Shown one piece after another: positions 6,730 through 13,885 of a stretch of DNA of 13,885 nt. This stretch comes from Anaerolineae bacterium (GTDB lineage: Bacteria; Chloroflexota; Anaerolineae; Aggregatilineales; Phototrophicaceae), in contig JANQRM010000535.1 in NCBI GenBank assembly GCA_028284565.1, positions 1 through 13,885 on the forward strand, in the 5' to 3' direction. The notes below the pieces were generated by a model. That model made no database searches, was not told the origin of the DNA, and was given only the letters and a program-made list of their open reading frames with translations. Both the position numbers and the translations under genes were made by a program. Position 1 is the first letter of the stretch, and every line of letters begins with the position of its first letter.

Positions 6730-8265
6730 TTAATCTGAACAATCAGCATCCCATTCCAACCGATATATCGTCATGTTTGGACCATTCACAGACTGCGATG
6801 TTGGTCCATTTGTAATAAATACTTGGCATAATCGCGGGTCATTAGGATTATCATTGGGAATTTGGTCTGGAAACGCCATCAGATAATCGGCATCCAGTTC
6901 TTCCAAGTAACGCCATAAGGCATCCCCGTCGGCAACTAAGGTCACCAACTCTGGTGTGACTAAGCCGGCAATGTCGATCATCTCACGAGGCGAATAATAG
7001 CCAACTGCGCCAATGTCGTGAATTGCCAAGAGGTCGTCGTCGGACAAATTTGCTTCAATCCAGAATGCAGAGGCAACCATTTCTTCATTAATAATCGCCA
7101 CATCTTGGGAATACACTGAGGGAGCAATCCCAATAGCAAAGACAACGGTGATTAGGGTCGCAGAGACGAACAGAGCTTGTGCCATTACCCGTTGTATCAG
7201 TCCCTTTCGTCGCCACTCTGTTAGCAAGATAAACGTTCCTACCGAACTCAATAATATCAGCGAGGGCAATGCAGGGATGACATAACGTCCATGTTGATAG
7301 GTCGCTGGTAGTCTTGCCGCATAGAGCGCAATTAAGGCAATTGCCCAGATAAGCGGTAGAAAATAGATGAGCAATCGTTGACCCAATGATTGACTCAATA
7401 ACCAGCGCAAAAAGTAAACTAGTCCGAGTAAAAAGAGGGCAAATCCCCCTGCAATGAGTGGCACAAGCAAGGAAGAAAAGCGTTCAAGGTAGGGTAAATC
7501 CAGTAATAGCGCATGTTGTTCAAATTTGGCTGATGCCGTATTAGGCAAAAAACCACCCGTGAGTTGGAAATTAAGGAAAAGATAGGGCGAGATGATGAGC
7601 AAAAATCCAACAGCCGAAGCTATCCCCCACTGCATTACACGCTTCAAATCGCCTTGTGGACGGACTAACAATATAATGAACCCGATAATACCACCCAGCA
7701 TAATCCCTTCGGGGCGGGCGAGCATCGTTAATCCTGTCAAAACTCCAAAGAAAAAACCACGTCGTAACAGACCTTGTTGAGCATCCGACTCGACCCAAGC
7801 GCGATAAATCAACGCCATGGTGAGGAAGCTAAAGAGTGCCGTTTCCATGCCGGAAGCTGATGCCCAAATAAGATGCCACGTCAAGACAAGCATCAAGCCG
7901 ACATAAAGCCCAACGAATCGTTGTTTAGGTAACAACTGTTCTGTCATGCGACTGCCAAGCATTCCGATTCCAGTCAATGATAATGCCCCAACCAGATGCG
8001 CCCAGAGGAAAGGCGACAATCGCAAGAGGTAGCCAACAGAAAGCACCACAGTATATAAAGGAGAGGTTGATGCCGCGCTGGGTTCACCCGGAACAAACGC
8101 CCATTCTCCTCGTAAGGCTAGATTACGTGCATAGACCTGATGTATCCAACTGTCATCCAACGGAAAGCCTTCACCCGCAACTTGCACATAAATTGCAACT
8201 AATCCGATTGCCAAAATCAGATAGAGAATATCTTGCTGTCGGAATTTAGTTATGAAGGATGGCAT
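6730..8265 (-). CDS. GT-C membrane glycosyltransferase (GT39/PMT or arabinosyltransferase-like)
   Basis: This 511-residue protein has about ten or more hydrophobic segments and a soluble C-terminal domain (about 400-511). After the first membrane segment comes FPLDDSW (35-41), the acidic loop motif by which GT-C enzymes handle a polyprenyl-phosphate sugar donor at the outer face of the membrane. A SGMETALF motif follows at about 136-143. The C-terminal part contains DIGAVGYYSPR and IAGLVTP, a pattern seen in many uncharacterised bacterial mannosyl- or arabinosyltransferase-like proteins. The sugar and acceptor cannot be read from the sequence. The ATG at 8265 overlaps the end of the next glycosyltransferase by 20 bases, so the two are translationally linked and may modify the same polymer, lipid or protein. 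Confidence 0.85.
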   Translation of the reverse strand: MPSFITKFRQQDILYLILAIGLVAIYVQVAGEGFPLDDSWIHQVYARNLALRGEWAFVPGEPSAASTSPLYTVVLSVGYLLRLSPFLWAHLVGALSLTGIGMLGSRMTEQLLPKQRFVGLYVGLMLVLTWHLIWASASGMETALFSFLTMALIYRAWVESDAQQGLLRRGFFFGVLTGLTMLARPEGIMLGGIIGFIILLVRPQGDLKRVMQWGIASAVGFLLIISPYLFLNFQLTGGFLPNTASAKFEQHALLLDLPYLERFSSLLVPLIAGGFALFLLGLVYFLRWLLSQSLGQRLLIYFLPLIWAIALIALYAARLPATYQHGRYVIPALPSLILLSSVGTFILLTEWRRKGLIQRVMAQALFVSATLITVVFAIGIAPSVYSQDVAIINEEMVASAFWIEANLSDDDLLAIHDIGAVGYYSPREMIDIAGLVTPELVTLVADGDALWRYLEELDADYLMAFPDQIPNDNPNDPRLCQVFITNGPTSQSVNGPNMTIYRLEWDADCSD

Positions 8266-9847
8266 AGAGTCGCATATCTTTTCGGCTTAAAGGAATGGGC
8301 GATAAAAATTCAGGGGGATCATCCACATCAAATGCGAATTTGGCTGAGGCGGCAGAAATCAAGCCATCCTCCTGTACGCCTTCAATCAGGAGATAATCGA
8401 CCTCATACTCTCTCGCAATAGTCGGCACGATTGTGACTGGCTCATTGGGTAACACCATCCCGCCTAATCCCGTGAAATAATAGAGTTGTGCAGGGTCATT
8501 AATCATTACACGAGCGTTGTCTGGAAGCATTCCCTGTAATTCCTGATAAATGCTCGGTGTATGTGCTTTGACTCGTCTATGTTCAGGCAATACTTCTGAC
8601 AAAGTGAGTATCATCGCAACCACAATAATCATCACAGAAAAGATAGGCTGAGCTGTTCTTGGATTCCAAGTACGTCGTCGTGCCGAAATCCAGTCAATGA
8701 CCTTATCTAAGCCAATTACCCCTAACACTGCCCAAAATGGAAGTAAAGCAATTGCCGAATGAAATAGTCCACCACGATAACCGGGATAAGGGAATACAAA
8801 GGTCATTGCCAGATGTATCCCTAGTGCGTAAATCCAGAATCCTCGTAACAAAGGATCGTGTCGGCGAATCCATAAGCCAATGAGCATCAAAGGCGTAACA
8901 ATCACCCAGCCCTGCTCGGCAATGAAGTGTCCTAAGTTAATTGGAATAGCTTCCCAACGTGAAGCCACGAAGGTATCCAACCCATTGGCAAAAAATGCTT
9001 CAGGATTGGAGTCAGGTGGATAATTGAACAAGTCATTGTATTCTGTGAACCAAATAGATTGTGTCCCACCTGTTGGAAGTGGTGTGCCGATGACATCGAG
9101 ATTGCGAATGAACCACGGAGTCATCGTCAGCAAATAAGCCAGTGTCACCAATCCAAGCCAGATGAATCGTTGTTTTAAGTTGACTTTTCGCTTAAGAAAA
9201 TCAGTTGGAAATAGCAAGACAGCCCATGCTACGAAAAGCATCAACAAGCCATCTGCGCGAGTGAGATGAGACAATCCAGCCAAGATGCCGACACCAACCC
9301 AAATCAGCCAACGTCGAGACGATTCACGGGTTAAGCCAAGTCCCATCAAGAGTAAACAAGATGCGCCAATCAAAGCATACGGGGCAAAGGTATCGGTTGC
9401 GCCCCATCGTCGCGCGTAGAATCCACTAAACAATACCAGCAATCCTGCCACCCATGCGTGACGAGTATTCCCGCCGTGTCGTTTTCCAAGCCAGAAGGCA
9501 ATGAGTATCGTGCCGAAAAACATCCACCAAAGCGGAAGTTGTGCCACAGCATAATTATCAGGTGCATTGAGTAGTCCCATGCTCATACCACTGATAATCG
9601 ACGTCAAGGGCATCCAATAGAGATGGGACGGAGCAGGCAACGTATCGGGCGCGCCGATGTATGTCCATAAGTAATCGTCAACTAGCCCTTCTCCTCTGGC
9701 AATGCGGTTGGCGGCGTTCATGTGATAAAAGGCATCTGTGAAATAAGGTTGCTCAATGATGCCAATCGTTAGCAAAAATGAACCTATGAAAGCGATAGCG
9801 ATGAACAACCAAGTGAGGCGAGATACGTTTCTCAAGACTCTATTCAC
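8246..9847 (-). CDS. GT-C membrane glycosyltransferase (GT39/PMT-like)
   Basis: This 533-residue polytopic membrane protein has a first membrane helix (about 11-31) followed by YFTDAFYHMNAAN (35-47), where Asp38 stands in the acidic loop position used by GT-C enzymes. A second acidic pair, Asp57-Asp58, lies in the same loop. About ten further hydrophobic segments follow, then a soluble C-terminal domain (about 425-533) that includes DPAQLYYFTGL and VDYLLIEG. The enzyme probably transfers a sugar from a lipid-phosphate donor outside the membrane; the substrate is unknown. The start is ambiguous: GTG at 9847 overlaps the upstream stop by 8 bases but has no room for a ribosome-binding site, whereas TTG at 9835 (residue 5) has GGTGA 8 bases upstream. 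Both give nearly the same protein. Confidence 0.85.
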   Translation of the reverse strand: MNRVLRNVSRLTWLFIAIAFIGSFLLTIGIIEQPYFTDAFYHMNAANRIARGEGLVDDYLWTYIGAPDTLPAPSHLYWMPLTSIISGMSMGLLNAPDNYAVAQLPLWWMFFGTILIAFWLGKRHGGNTRHAWVAGLLVLFSGFYARRWGATDTFAPYALIGASCLLLMGLGLTRESSRRWLIWVGVGILAGLSHLTRADGLLMLFVAWAVLLFPTDFLKRKVNLKQRFIWLGLVTLAYLLTMTPWFIRNLDVIGTPLPTGGTQSIWFTEYNDLFNYPPDSNPEAFFANGLDTFVASRWEAIPINLGHFIAEQGWVIVTPLMLIGLWIRRHDPLLRGFWIYALGIHLAMTFVFPYPGYRGGLFHSAIALLPFWAVLGVIGLDKVIDWISARRRTWNPRTAQPIFSVMIIVVAMILTLSEVLPEHRRVKAHTPSIYQELQGMLPDNARVMINDPAQLYYFTGLGGMVLPNEPVTIVPTIAREYEVDYLLIEGVQEDGLISAASAKFAFDVDDPPEFLSPIPLSRKDMRLYAILHN

Positions 9848-10877
9848 CTTGTACAGGAATGCCCCATATCACGACTTCCCCGTTACTATCAGTAGTTACC
9901 AGAAGTTTACCGTCGGGACTAAATCGAGTAGTGGTCGCGTAATAGGCGTGTTCACCAGATAATTGGGTCAAAACCTGTTCGTTGGTTAAGACACCTTCAT
10001 TGAGCAATAAATCCATATCGAAAACATAAATTATGCCCCATGCCTCATCGGCATTCACAGGAGCAATATTACTTCCGCCAACCGCTACCAATGAAGAATC
10101 AGGGCTAATGCCTATCCGACCTTCAAAAAATATTTCGTTAGCATGTATTTCAGCCACATTACTTAGGGATATAGAAGAAATAAACTGCATCCCAGTATAT
10201 CCTGTATAACCCGTTTGCGAATTTGGAGTAATCAAATAGTCTCCAAACTCAGTCAAATAAGTTGCAAATGAAAAGTCAGATTGTACTTGAAATTGCTGAA
10301 GTTCTAAGTCGATCACCCCTGACTGTTCAGCATAAAATGATGCTGTAAGCAGTTTTTTGTTCTCCTGCAAGAAACCAACTAAAGACAAATTGCAGTAGAA
10401 TTCACAATCATTAATTTCTAGCAGAGAAATAGTTTCAAGCAATTCACCAGACTCATATTCATAAATTTTAACTATATTTTCATCAGGTATCGCAAAGCGA
10501 GTCCCATCAGGACTGAAAATTGCCTTGCTATCCACTGTATCTACAATCTCAAAGGATATAGGGTCAATAATTTTTCCACCGCAACTAATATGAGAATCAT
10601 CAGAGAAAATTTGGATACGGTAACAGGCTTCTTCGCTTATTGGAGTTGGTGGAACGTCAAAGTCGTCATAGACCCACAGTCCGTCAGTATCGGAAATCAA
10701 CAAGTCATCTTGTAACCACTTAATATCACGTATAAATGTATGCTGAAACGAATACAGTGCAGTTAATAGATTCGCATTTTCAACAGTGATTAACTCTAAC
10801 TCGAAGGTCTCATCGGCATATAGTTGCGGAAGCAAAATAAACGCAAAAATCAATAGTAAAAGCAAACATCTAATCAT
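9840..10877 (-). CDS. Secreted beta-propeller-like (WD40-type) protein
   Basis: This 345-residue protein starts with a clear signal peptide (MIRCLLLLLIFAFILL) ending in LYA-DE, a likely signal peptidase I site, with no lipobox. The mature part has repeated strand-rich units with FSPDG or SPDS turns (IFSPDGTRFAI, GISPDSSLVAV, RFSPDGKLLVTT), typical of divergent WD40/YVTN-like propellers. Four cysteines in the mature part could form disulphides. Such domains bind partners rather than catalyse. The ATG at 10877 overlaps the stop of the GT87 gene in an ATGA arrangement and has GGGAG 8 bases upstream. A start at 10916 would add 13 residues before the signal peptide and is unlikely. Base composition is markedly A+T rich (18 G+C in 10441-10500), unlike the neighbours, hinting at acquisition. 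It may guide or scaffold the surface glycosylation, but that is only positional inference. Confidence 0.75.
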   Translation of the reverse strand: MIRCLLLLLIFAFILLPQLYADETFELELITVENANLLTALYSFQHTFIRDIKWLQDDLLISDTDGLWVYDDFDVPPTPISEEACYRIQIFSDDSHISCGGKIIDPISFEIVDTVDSKAIFSPDGTRFAIPDENIVKIYEYESGELLETISLLEINDCEFYCNLSLVGFLQENKKLLTASFYAEQSGVIDLELQQFQVQSDFSFATYLTEFGDYLITPNSQTGYTGYTGMQFISSISLSNVAEIHANEIFFEGRIGISPDSSLVAVGGSNIAPVNADEAWGIIYVFDMDLLLNEGVLTNEQVLTQLSGEHAYYATTTRFSPDGKLLVTTDSNGEVVIWGIPVQGE

Positions 10878-12145
10878 ACTTTTCTCTCCCGCATTTCTGA
10901 TACAGGTTGATTCCACCAGCGGTTACGGGTGAGCCAATGCAAAATAAGTACTAAGAAAGGAGCTGGCACGAACAAGGTGGGATTCTCAAAGTCGCCTTTA
11001 ATCGTGGTGAGAAAATGCACCCAAGGGATAATCAAGGTGAGAATGATGACAACCCACGCCCAGAGTTGCCCGTTTCTAACCTTTGGTTTGGTCAGTTCAC
11101 GCATGTAAAAGATAAAAGGAATCATGAAGACAACAAAATGGGGTGTTGCGGTACGAGGCGCAGAGAGATGCGTCACAGTTAACGTTAGCACAATCGTCCA
11201 CAACCAGCGATTCCAGTGATGCTTAATCAGCACTTGATACCATGACCAAATCATAAACAGATAAAGCCCGATATTGATAAGTGCCTCAATGATATTGCCA
11301 AAACCGCCATTCACCACCCATTTATCCGTTATGGTATCGACACTAAGCCATGGGAAGTTGGCAACTACCCAGACTGGACTGCCGATTTCTGTATAAGAGG
11401 GATACAGGCGCACTTGGTCAATCCAATCGCCCAGCCATGTCGGAACGAATAAAAATGAAGCAATTATCAAGACCGCGAACATGCCGACAAAGCTACCGAC
11501 AAAGACGTAGCGTTTTTGCTTTAATCCCCATAGAAGCAAGAAAGGCACGAGCAAATAGCCCATCTGTGGCTTGAGGGTGGAGATAGCAAGAGCTACGCCA
11601 GCTAAGTCATCGTGTTTTCGGACAATTGCCCATAACGTGAGAACTTCCAGAAAATAGACGGCATGCCCTAGCTGACCGAGTAACAAACCACGCGCTGGAT
11701 AGTATGCCAAAATTGCGATTGCCACTAATCCACCGAGAAGCAAGGGTCTTGGTTTCCAACGGAATAAACTGAGGAGTAGGAACAAGCCACCCAGCAAGCA
11801 GACTTCGAGAAGGGTCATCAGAATGGCAGATGCCCAAGCATAATCCATATGGACAAGTGGATAGATGAGAATAGCTGTATAGAAGGGATACACGAACAAA
11901 CCGGGGTCTTCCCCCTCAATCACGGCTCGACCATAAATCCGTTCCTGAATATTCAAGCTAGCTTCATCACCATAGGGGTTTAATCCATCTTGCCAGAAAG
12001 AACGCGCCCCTTCCCAACGAGACATAAAATCGTTGTGTCCGGGATAATCGCGGGTCAGCGTGTTGTAGGTGGCAACCACCACTACAATAAACACAACAGT
12101 AGAGATTAGTCCTAGAAATAAATGTTGTCGATTGACTGCACTCAT
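10874..12145 (-). CDS. GT87-family (DUF2029) polyprenyl-phosphate-dependent membrane glycosyltransferase
   Basis: This 423-residue protein has about ten hydrophobic segments. After the first helix (about 9-27) comes HNDFMSRWEGA (37-47) and NPYGDE (56-61), the acidic loop and 'D/N-P-Y' pattern of GT87 enzymes. Later LLLGQL and ALAISTLKPQ match the family's GQxN-like and LKPQ segments. GT87 members, such as mycobacterial alpha-mannosyltransferases, move mannose from polyprenyl-phosphate to a growing glycan on the outer face of the membrane. The sugar here is not known. I chose the ATG at 12145, which has AAGG 6 bases upstream; an in-frame TTG at 12163 would add six residues with poor support. 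The gene lies 21 bases after mrr and is coupled by an ATGA overlap to the secreted propeller gene. Confidence 0.88.
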   Translation of the reverse strand: MSAVNRQHLFLGLISTVVFIVVVVATYNTLTRDYPGHNDFMSRWEGARSFWQDGLNPYGDEASLNIQERIYGRAVIEGEDPGLFVYPFYTAILIYPLVHMDYAWASAILMTLLEVCLLGGLFLLLSLFRWKPRPLLLGGLVAIAILAYYPARGLLLGQLGHAVYFLEVLTLWAIVRKHDDLAGVALAISTLKPQMGYLLVPFLLLWGLKQKRYVFVGSFVGMFAVLIIASFLFVPTWLGDWIDQVRLYPSYTEIGSPVWVVANFPWLSVDTITDKWVVNGGFGNIIEALINIGLYLFMIWSWYQVLIKHHWNRWLWTIVLTLTVTHLSAPRTATPHFVVFMIPFIFYMRELTKPKVRNGQLWAWVVIILTLIIPWVHFLTTIKGDFENPTLFVPAPFLVLILHWLTRNRWWNQPVSEMRERKV

Positions 12146-12166
12146 CCGATACCTTAATAGCAAAAA

Positions 12167-13093
12167 CTATTCAACTTCAAAGAAGTCACGGTCAACACGT
12201 TTAACGACATAATTAGCTTCGACGCTAACCCCTACATCATGTTCAATCATTAGCTGGGTTAATTGCTTACCATCAATAAGGACTATCTTGTGGGTTTGCA
12301 TATTTTCAGCATACTCTCTAGCAGGAGCTGAAAAACTTGAGGTTGTGATAAAAACACCTTTGGTTGCTCCTCGTCCAATCAGACTGCCGACAAATGCTTG
12401 AATTTCGGGTCGTCCGATGCTGTTGTTTTCGTTCCAGCGTTTGGCTTGCAAATAGATAATATCAAGTCCTAGCTTGTCCTCCTGAATATAGCCATCTAAT
12501 CCGCCATCTCCCGACTTACCTATTGTTTTTCCAGCATCTTGTAATGTCCCTCCATAACCCATCGCAAGAAGTAAATCAACAACTAATTGCTCAAAGAATT
12601 CAGGGGATGAAGCTAAGACATATTCCAAAAGTTCATCAGATAATTGCCGAAGCAAACTTTGGTGAACACTTTTTATTAATTCATCCGGAGTTTGTTTTGA
12701 TTCGACAAATACAGATTCATGTTCATTGGGTGAATCATCTTCATTCGTTGAAGGGGTAACAAAATCAACAAATTCTTCAAATTGCATCAGAAAATCCTTG
12801 TCTATATCGGATGGATTCTGATGCAAAACGTCTAAACCTAGTTCCGTAATTCTGAAATATCCTCTTCGAGTACCTTTTAACAAATTTGCCTTTTTCAAAT
12901 AAGTATTTGCCCAATGTACTCGATCAGAAAATTTTCTCTTCTTACCGCTCGGCAAAAGTTCATTAAATTCTTCTTCTGATAATTGAAGAGCGTCAGCAAT
13001 CGCCACAACCGCGTCTTGAATATGATGTTCAACACCATCTCCAGCAAATTGAAGTAATGGAAGCATTAATTTATCGTAAGTTGGAACTGCCAT
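12167..13093 (-). CDS. mrr: Mrr-type restriction endonuclease (type IV, modified-DNA specific)
   Basis: This 308-residue protein matches the length and layout of Mrr. It has an N-terminal winged-helix Mrr_N domain (about 5-93), an acidic linker (about 105-135), and a C-terminal PD-(D/E)xK Mrr_cat nuclease domain (about 150-290). The catalytic motif is visible: GDGGLDG (195-201, with Asp200) and YLQAKRW (214-220, with Gln216 and Lys218), so the active site looks intact. Mrr enzymes cleave DNA carrying foreign methylation and are cytoplasmic defence proteins. The ATG at 13093 has only a weak ribosome-binding site. The gene sits cleanly between two GT87-like genes with gaps of 20 and 21 bases, an odd place for a defence gene. 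It is A+T rich (19 G+C in 12661-12720), suggesting transfer. No methyltransferase or other defence gene is nearby. Confidence 0.93.
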   Translation of the reverse strand: MAVPTYDKLMLPLLQFAGDGVEHHIQDAVVAIADALQLSEEEFNELLPSGKKRKFSDRVHWANTYLKKANLLKGTRRGYFRITELGLDVLHQNPSDIDKDFLMQFEEFVDFVTPSTNEDDSPNEHESVFVESKQTPDELIKSVHQSLLRQLSDELLEYVLASSPEFFEQLVVDLLLAMGYGGTLQDAGKTIGKSGDGGLDGYIQEDKLGLDIIYLQAKRWNENNSIGRPEIQAFVGSLIGRGATKGVFITTSSFSAPAREYAENMQTHKIVLIDGKQLTQLMIEHDVGVSVEANYVVKRVDRDFFEVE

Positions 13094-13113
13094 GTTTCTG
13101 CTTTCACAAATGG

Positions 13114-13885
13114 TTATTCAGGTATGGGTTCTTGGCGCAACTTCTGATAAAACGCCACTGCCAAGCTGATGAGCAAGATCGTGCGCCCGACAACAACAAT
13201 CACCCACGGCATAAACAAACTTCCACTAATCACCCCACCTGTATCGCCTGTGCGGATAAACAGGAAGGGATATTCCACAAATGCCATGAGACTGAGCAAG
13301 ACGGTCACAAGTACCCCTTCTCGTGTCGGAAAAACGAGCAAGGTTAATGGGATAATTTGCGTCAACCACTGCGGACTCCAGCCCTGCGATTGCAGATAGA
13401 AAATCACGAGCGTAATCCCGACAAACGCAACCAAGCCGATGTTATCGAATCGTCGTGTGCGGAGAAAGACGAATAAGCCGATTGCCCCCGCAATGCCGAG
13501 ACGTAACCATGATGGAATACGAGCGGGATTTTTCCCGACTTCATTCACTCCTTCTGCGGTTAGATGCGATTCGACAGAGCCGAAGTTACCTGTACCATAA
13601 TTGCCATCCACAATCGCCCACACCGTCTGATACGAGGCTTTACCAAATTGTGCGGTGACGGAAACAGCTGTCAGTTCTGCATTGGAGGCAAAAAATGGGA
13701 GATAGACTAACACAACCACACCCAATGAAATCGCAATGGTTCGTAGAGCAGTTTGGGTATCCCGAAAGCGAATCATCGCGCCGAAGACGAGGGCTGGCAC
13801 AAATTTCACGAGGATACCAATGGCTAAAGCAATAGCCGCGCGCGTCTCTTGTTGTCGAATGAGATACCAAACACCCAGCAACAAG
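13114..13885 (-). CDS. GT87-like membrane glycosyltransferase, C-terminal part (partial, runs off window)
   Basis: The reading frame is open to the right edge, so the N-terminus and the acidic catalytic loop lie outside the window. The visible 257 or so residues carry six or seven hydrophobic segments. ALAIGILVKFVPAL near the left end resembles the 'GxAxxLKxxP' helix of GT87/DUF2029 enzymes, and a loop with YGTGNFGS and SHL lies outside a membrane segment. QSQGWSPQWL resembles a late family motif. The protein is probably another lipid-phosphate-sugar dependent glycosyltransferase, paralogous to the one at 10874-12145. It ends 20 bases before mrr. TTG at 13884 is probably an internal codon rather than a start. 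Family is inferred from a partial sequence, so other GT-C families remain possible. Confidence 0.75.
   Translation of the reverse strand, partial: LLLGVWYLIRQQETRAAIALAIGILVKFVPALVFGAMIRFRDTQTALRTIAISLGVVVLVYLPFFASNAELTAVSVTAQFGKASYQTVWAIVDGNYGTGNFGSVESHLTAEGVNEVGKNPARIPSWLRLGIAGAIGLFVFLRTRRFDNIGLVAFVGITLVIFYLQSQGWSPQWLTQIIPLTLLVFPTREGVLVTVLLSLMAFVEYPFLFIRTGDTGGVISGSLFMPWVIVVVGRTILLISLAVAFYQKLRQEPIPE

Noticed and set aside
10185..10210. Short GYTGYTG amino-acid repeat in the propeller protein
   Set aside because: Only two copies of a three-residue unit; not enough to call a tandem repeat or a mutational hot spot.
12167..13093. Start of a larger defence island around mrr
   Set aside because: Both flanking genes are membrane glycosyltransferases and no methyltransferase, helicase, toxin or other defence gene is present in the window.
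1..13885. CRISPR arrays, tRNA or rRNA genes, insertion sequences
   Set aside because: No regularly spaced repeats, no cloverleaf-like sequence in the gaps, and no transposase or integrase frames; the gaps between genes are too short to hold them.

Overview
The window reads as an interior piece of a bacterial chromosome in which every supported gene lies on the minus strand, packed with small gaps or short overlaps. There are no RNA genes, transposases, integrases or CRISPR arrays. No gap without a gene exceeds about 150 bases. Chloroflexota (Anaerolineae-like) is my best guess for the organism. It rests on the mix of tad-type TadE/TadG proteins, soluble multi-GAF histidine kinases and runs of multi-membrane GT-C glycosyltransferases. 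This is inference from gene style, not a phylogenetic result.

In transcription order (right to left), the first block (13885 to 6730) concerns the envelope. It holds a partial GT87-like membrane glycosyltransferase, an Mrr-type restriction endonuclease, a full GT87-family glycosyltransferase, a secreted beta-propeller-like protein coupled to it by an ATGA overlap, and two further GT-C (GT39/PMT-like) membrane proteins joined by overlaps. The four membrane enzymes probably use polyprenyl-phosphate sugars to glycosylate lipid, glycan or protein at the outer face of the membrane. The mrr gene and the propeller gene are visibly richer in A+T than their neighbours, suggesting later arrival.

The second block (6684 to 2597) follows a perfect TATAAT hexamer. 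It holds a PspA/IM30-like coiled-coil protein, a soluble histidine kinase (degenerate receiver, three GAF domains, HisKA, HATPase) and a canonical OmpR/PhoB-type response regulator. Gaps of 3 and 11 bases, and a ribosome-binding site overlapping the kinase stop codon, indicate translational coupling. It resembles an envelope-stress module in which a Psp-like membrane protein is encoded with its own phosphorelay.

The third block (2516 to 1) begins with a second OmpR-type regulator whose receiver has lost its phosphoacceptor (Ser52 where the neighbour has Asp52), two acidic-pocket residues and the conserved Thr. It is followed by a TadE-like pseudopilin with an enlarged extracellular domain and a TadG-like protein that runs off the window at the start of a von Willebrand A domain. 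The gaps before the second regulator and before the TadE gene carry inverted repeats and extended -10 sequences, so these genes may have their own control. The most interesting possibility is a circuit linking membrane stress, a canonical and a phosphorylation-independent regulator, and Tad pilus or secretion components.
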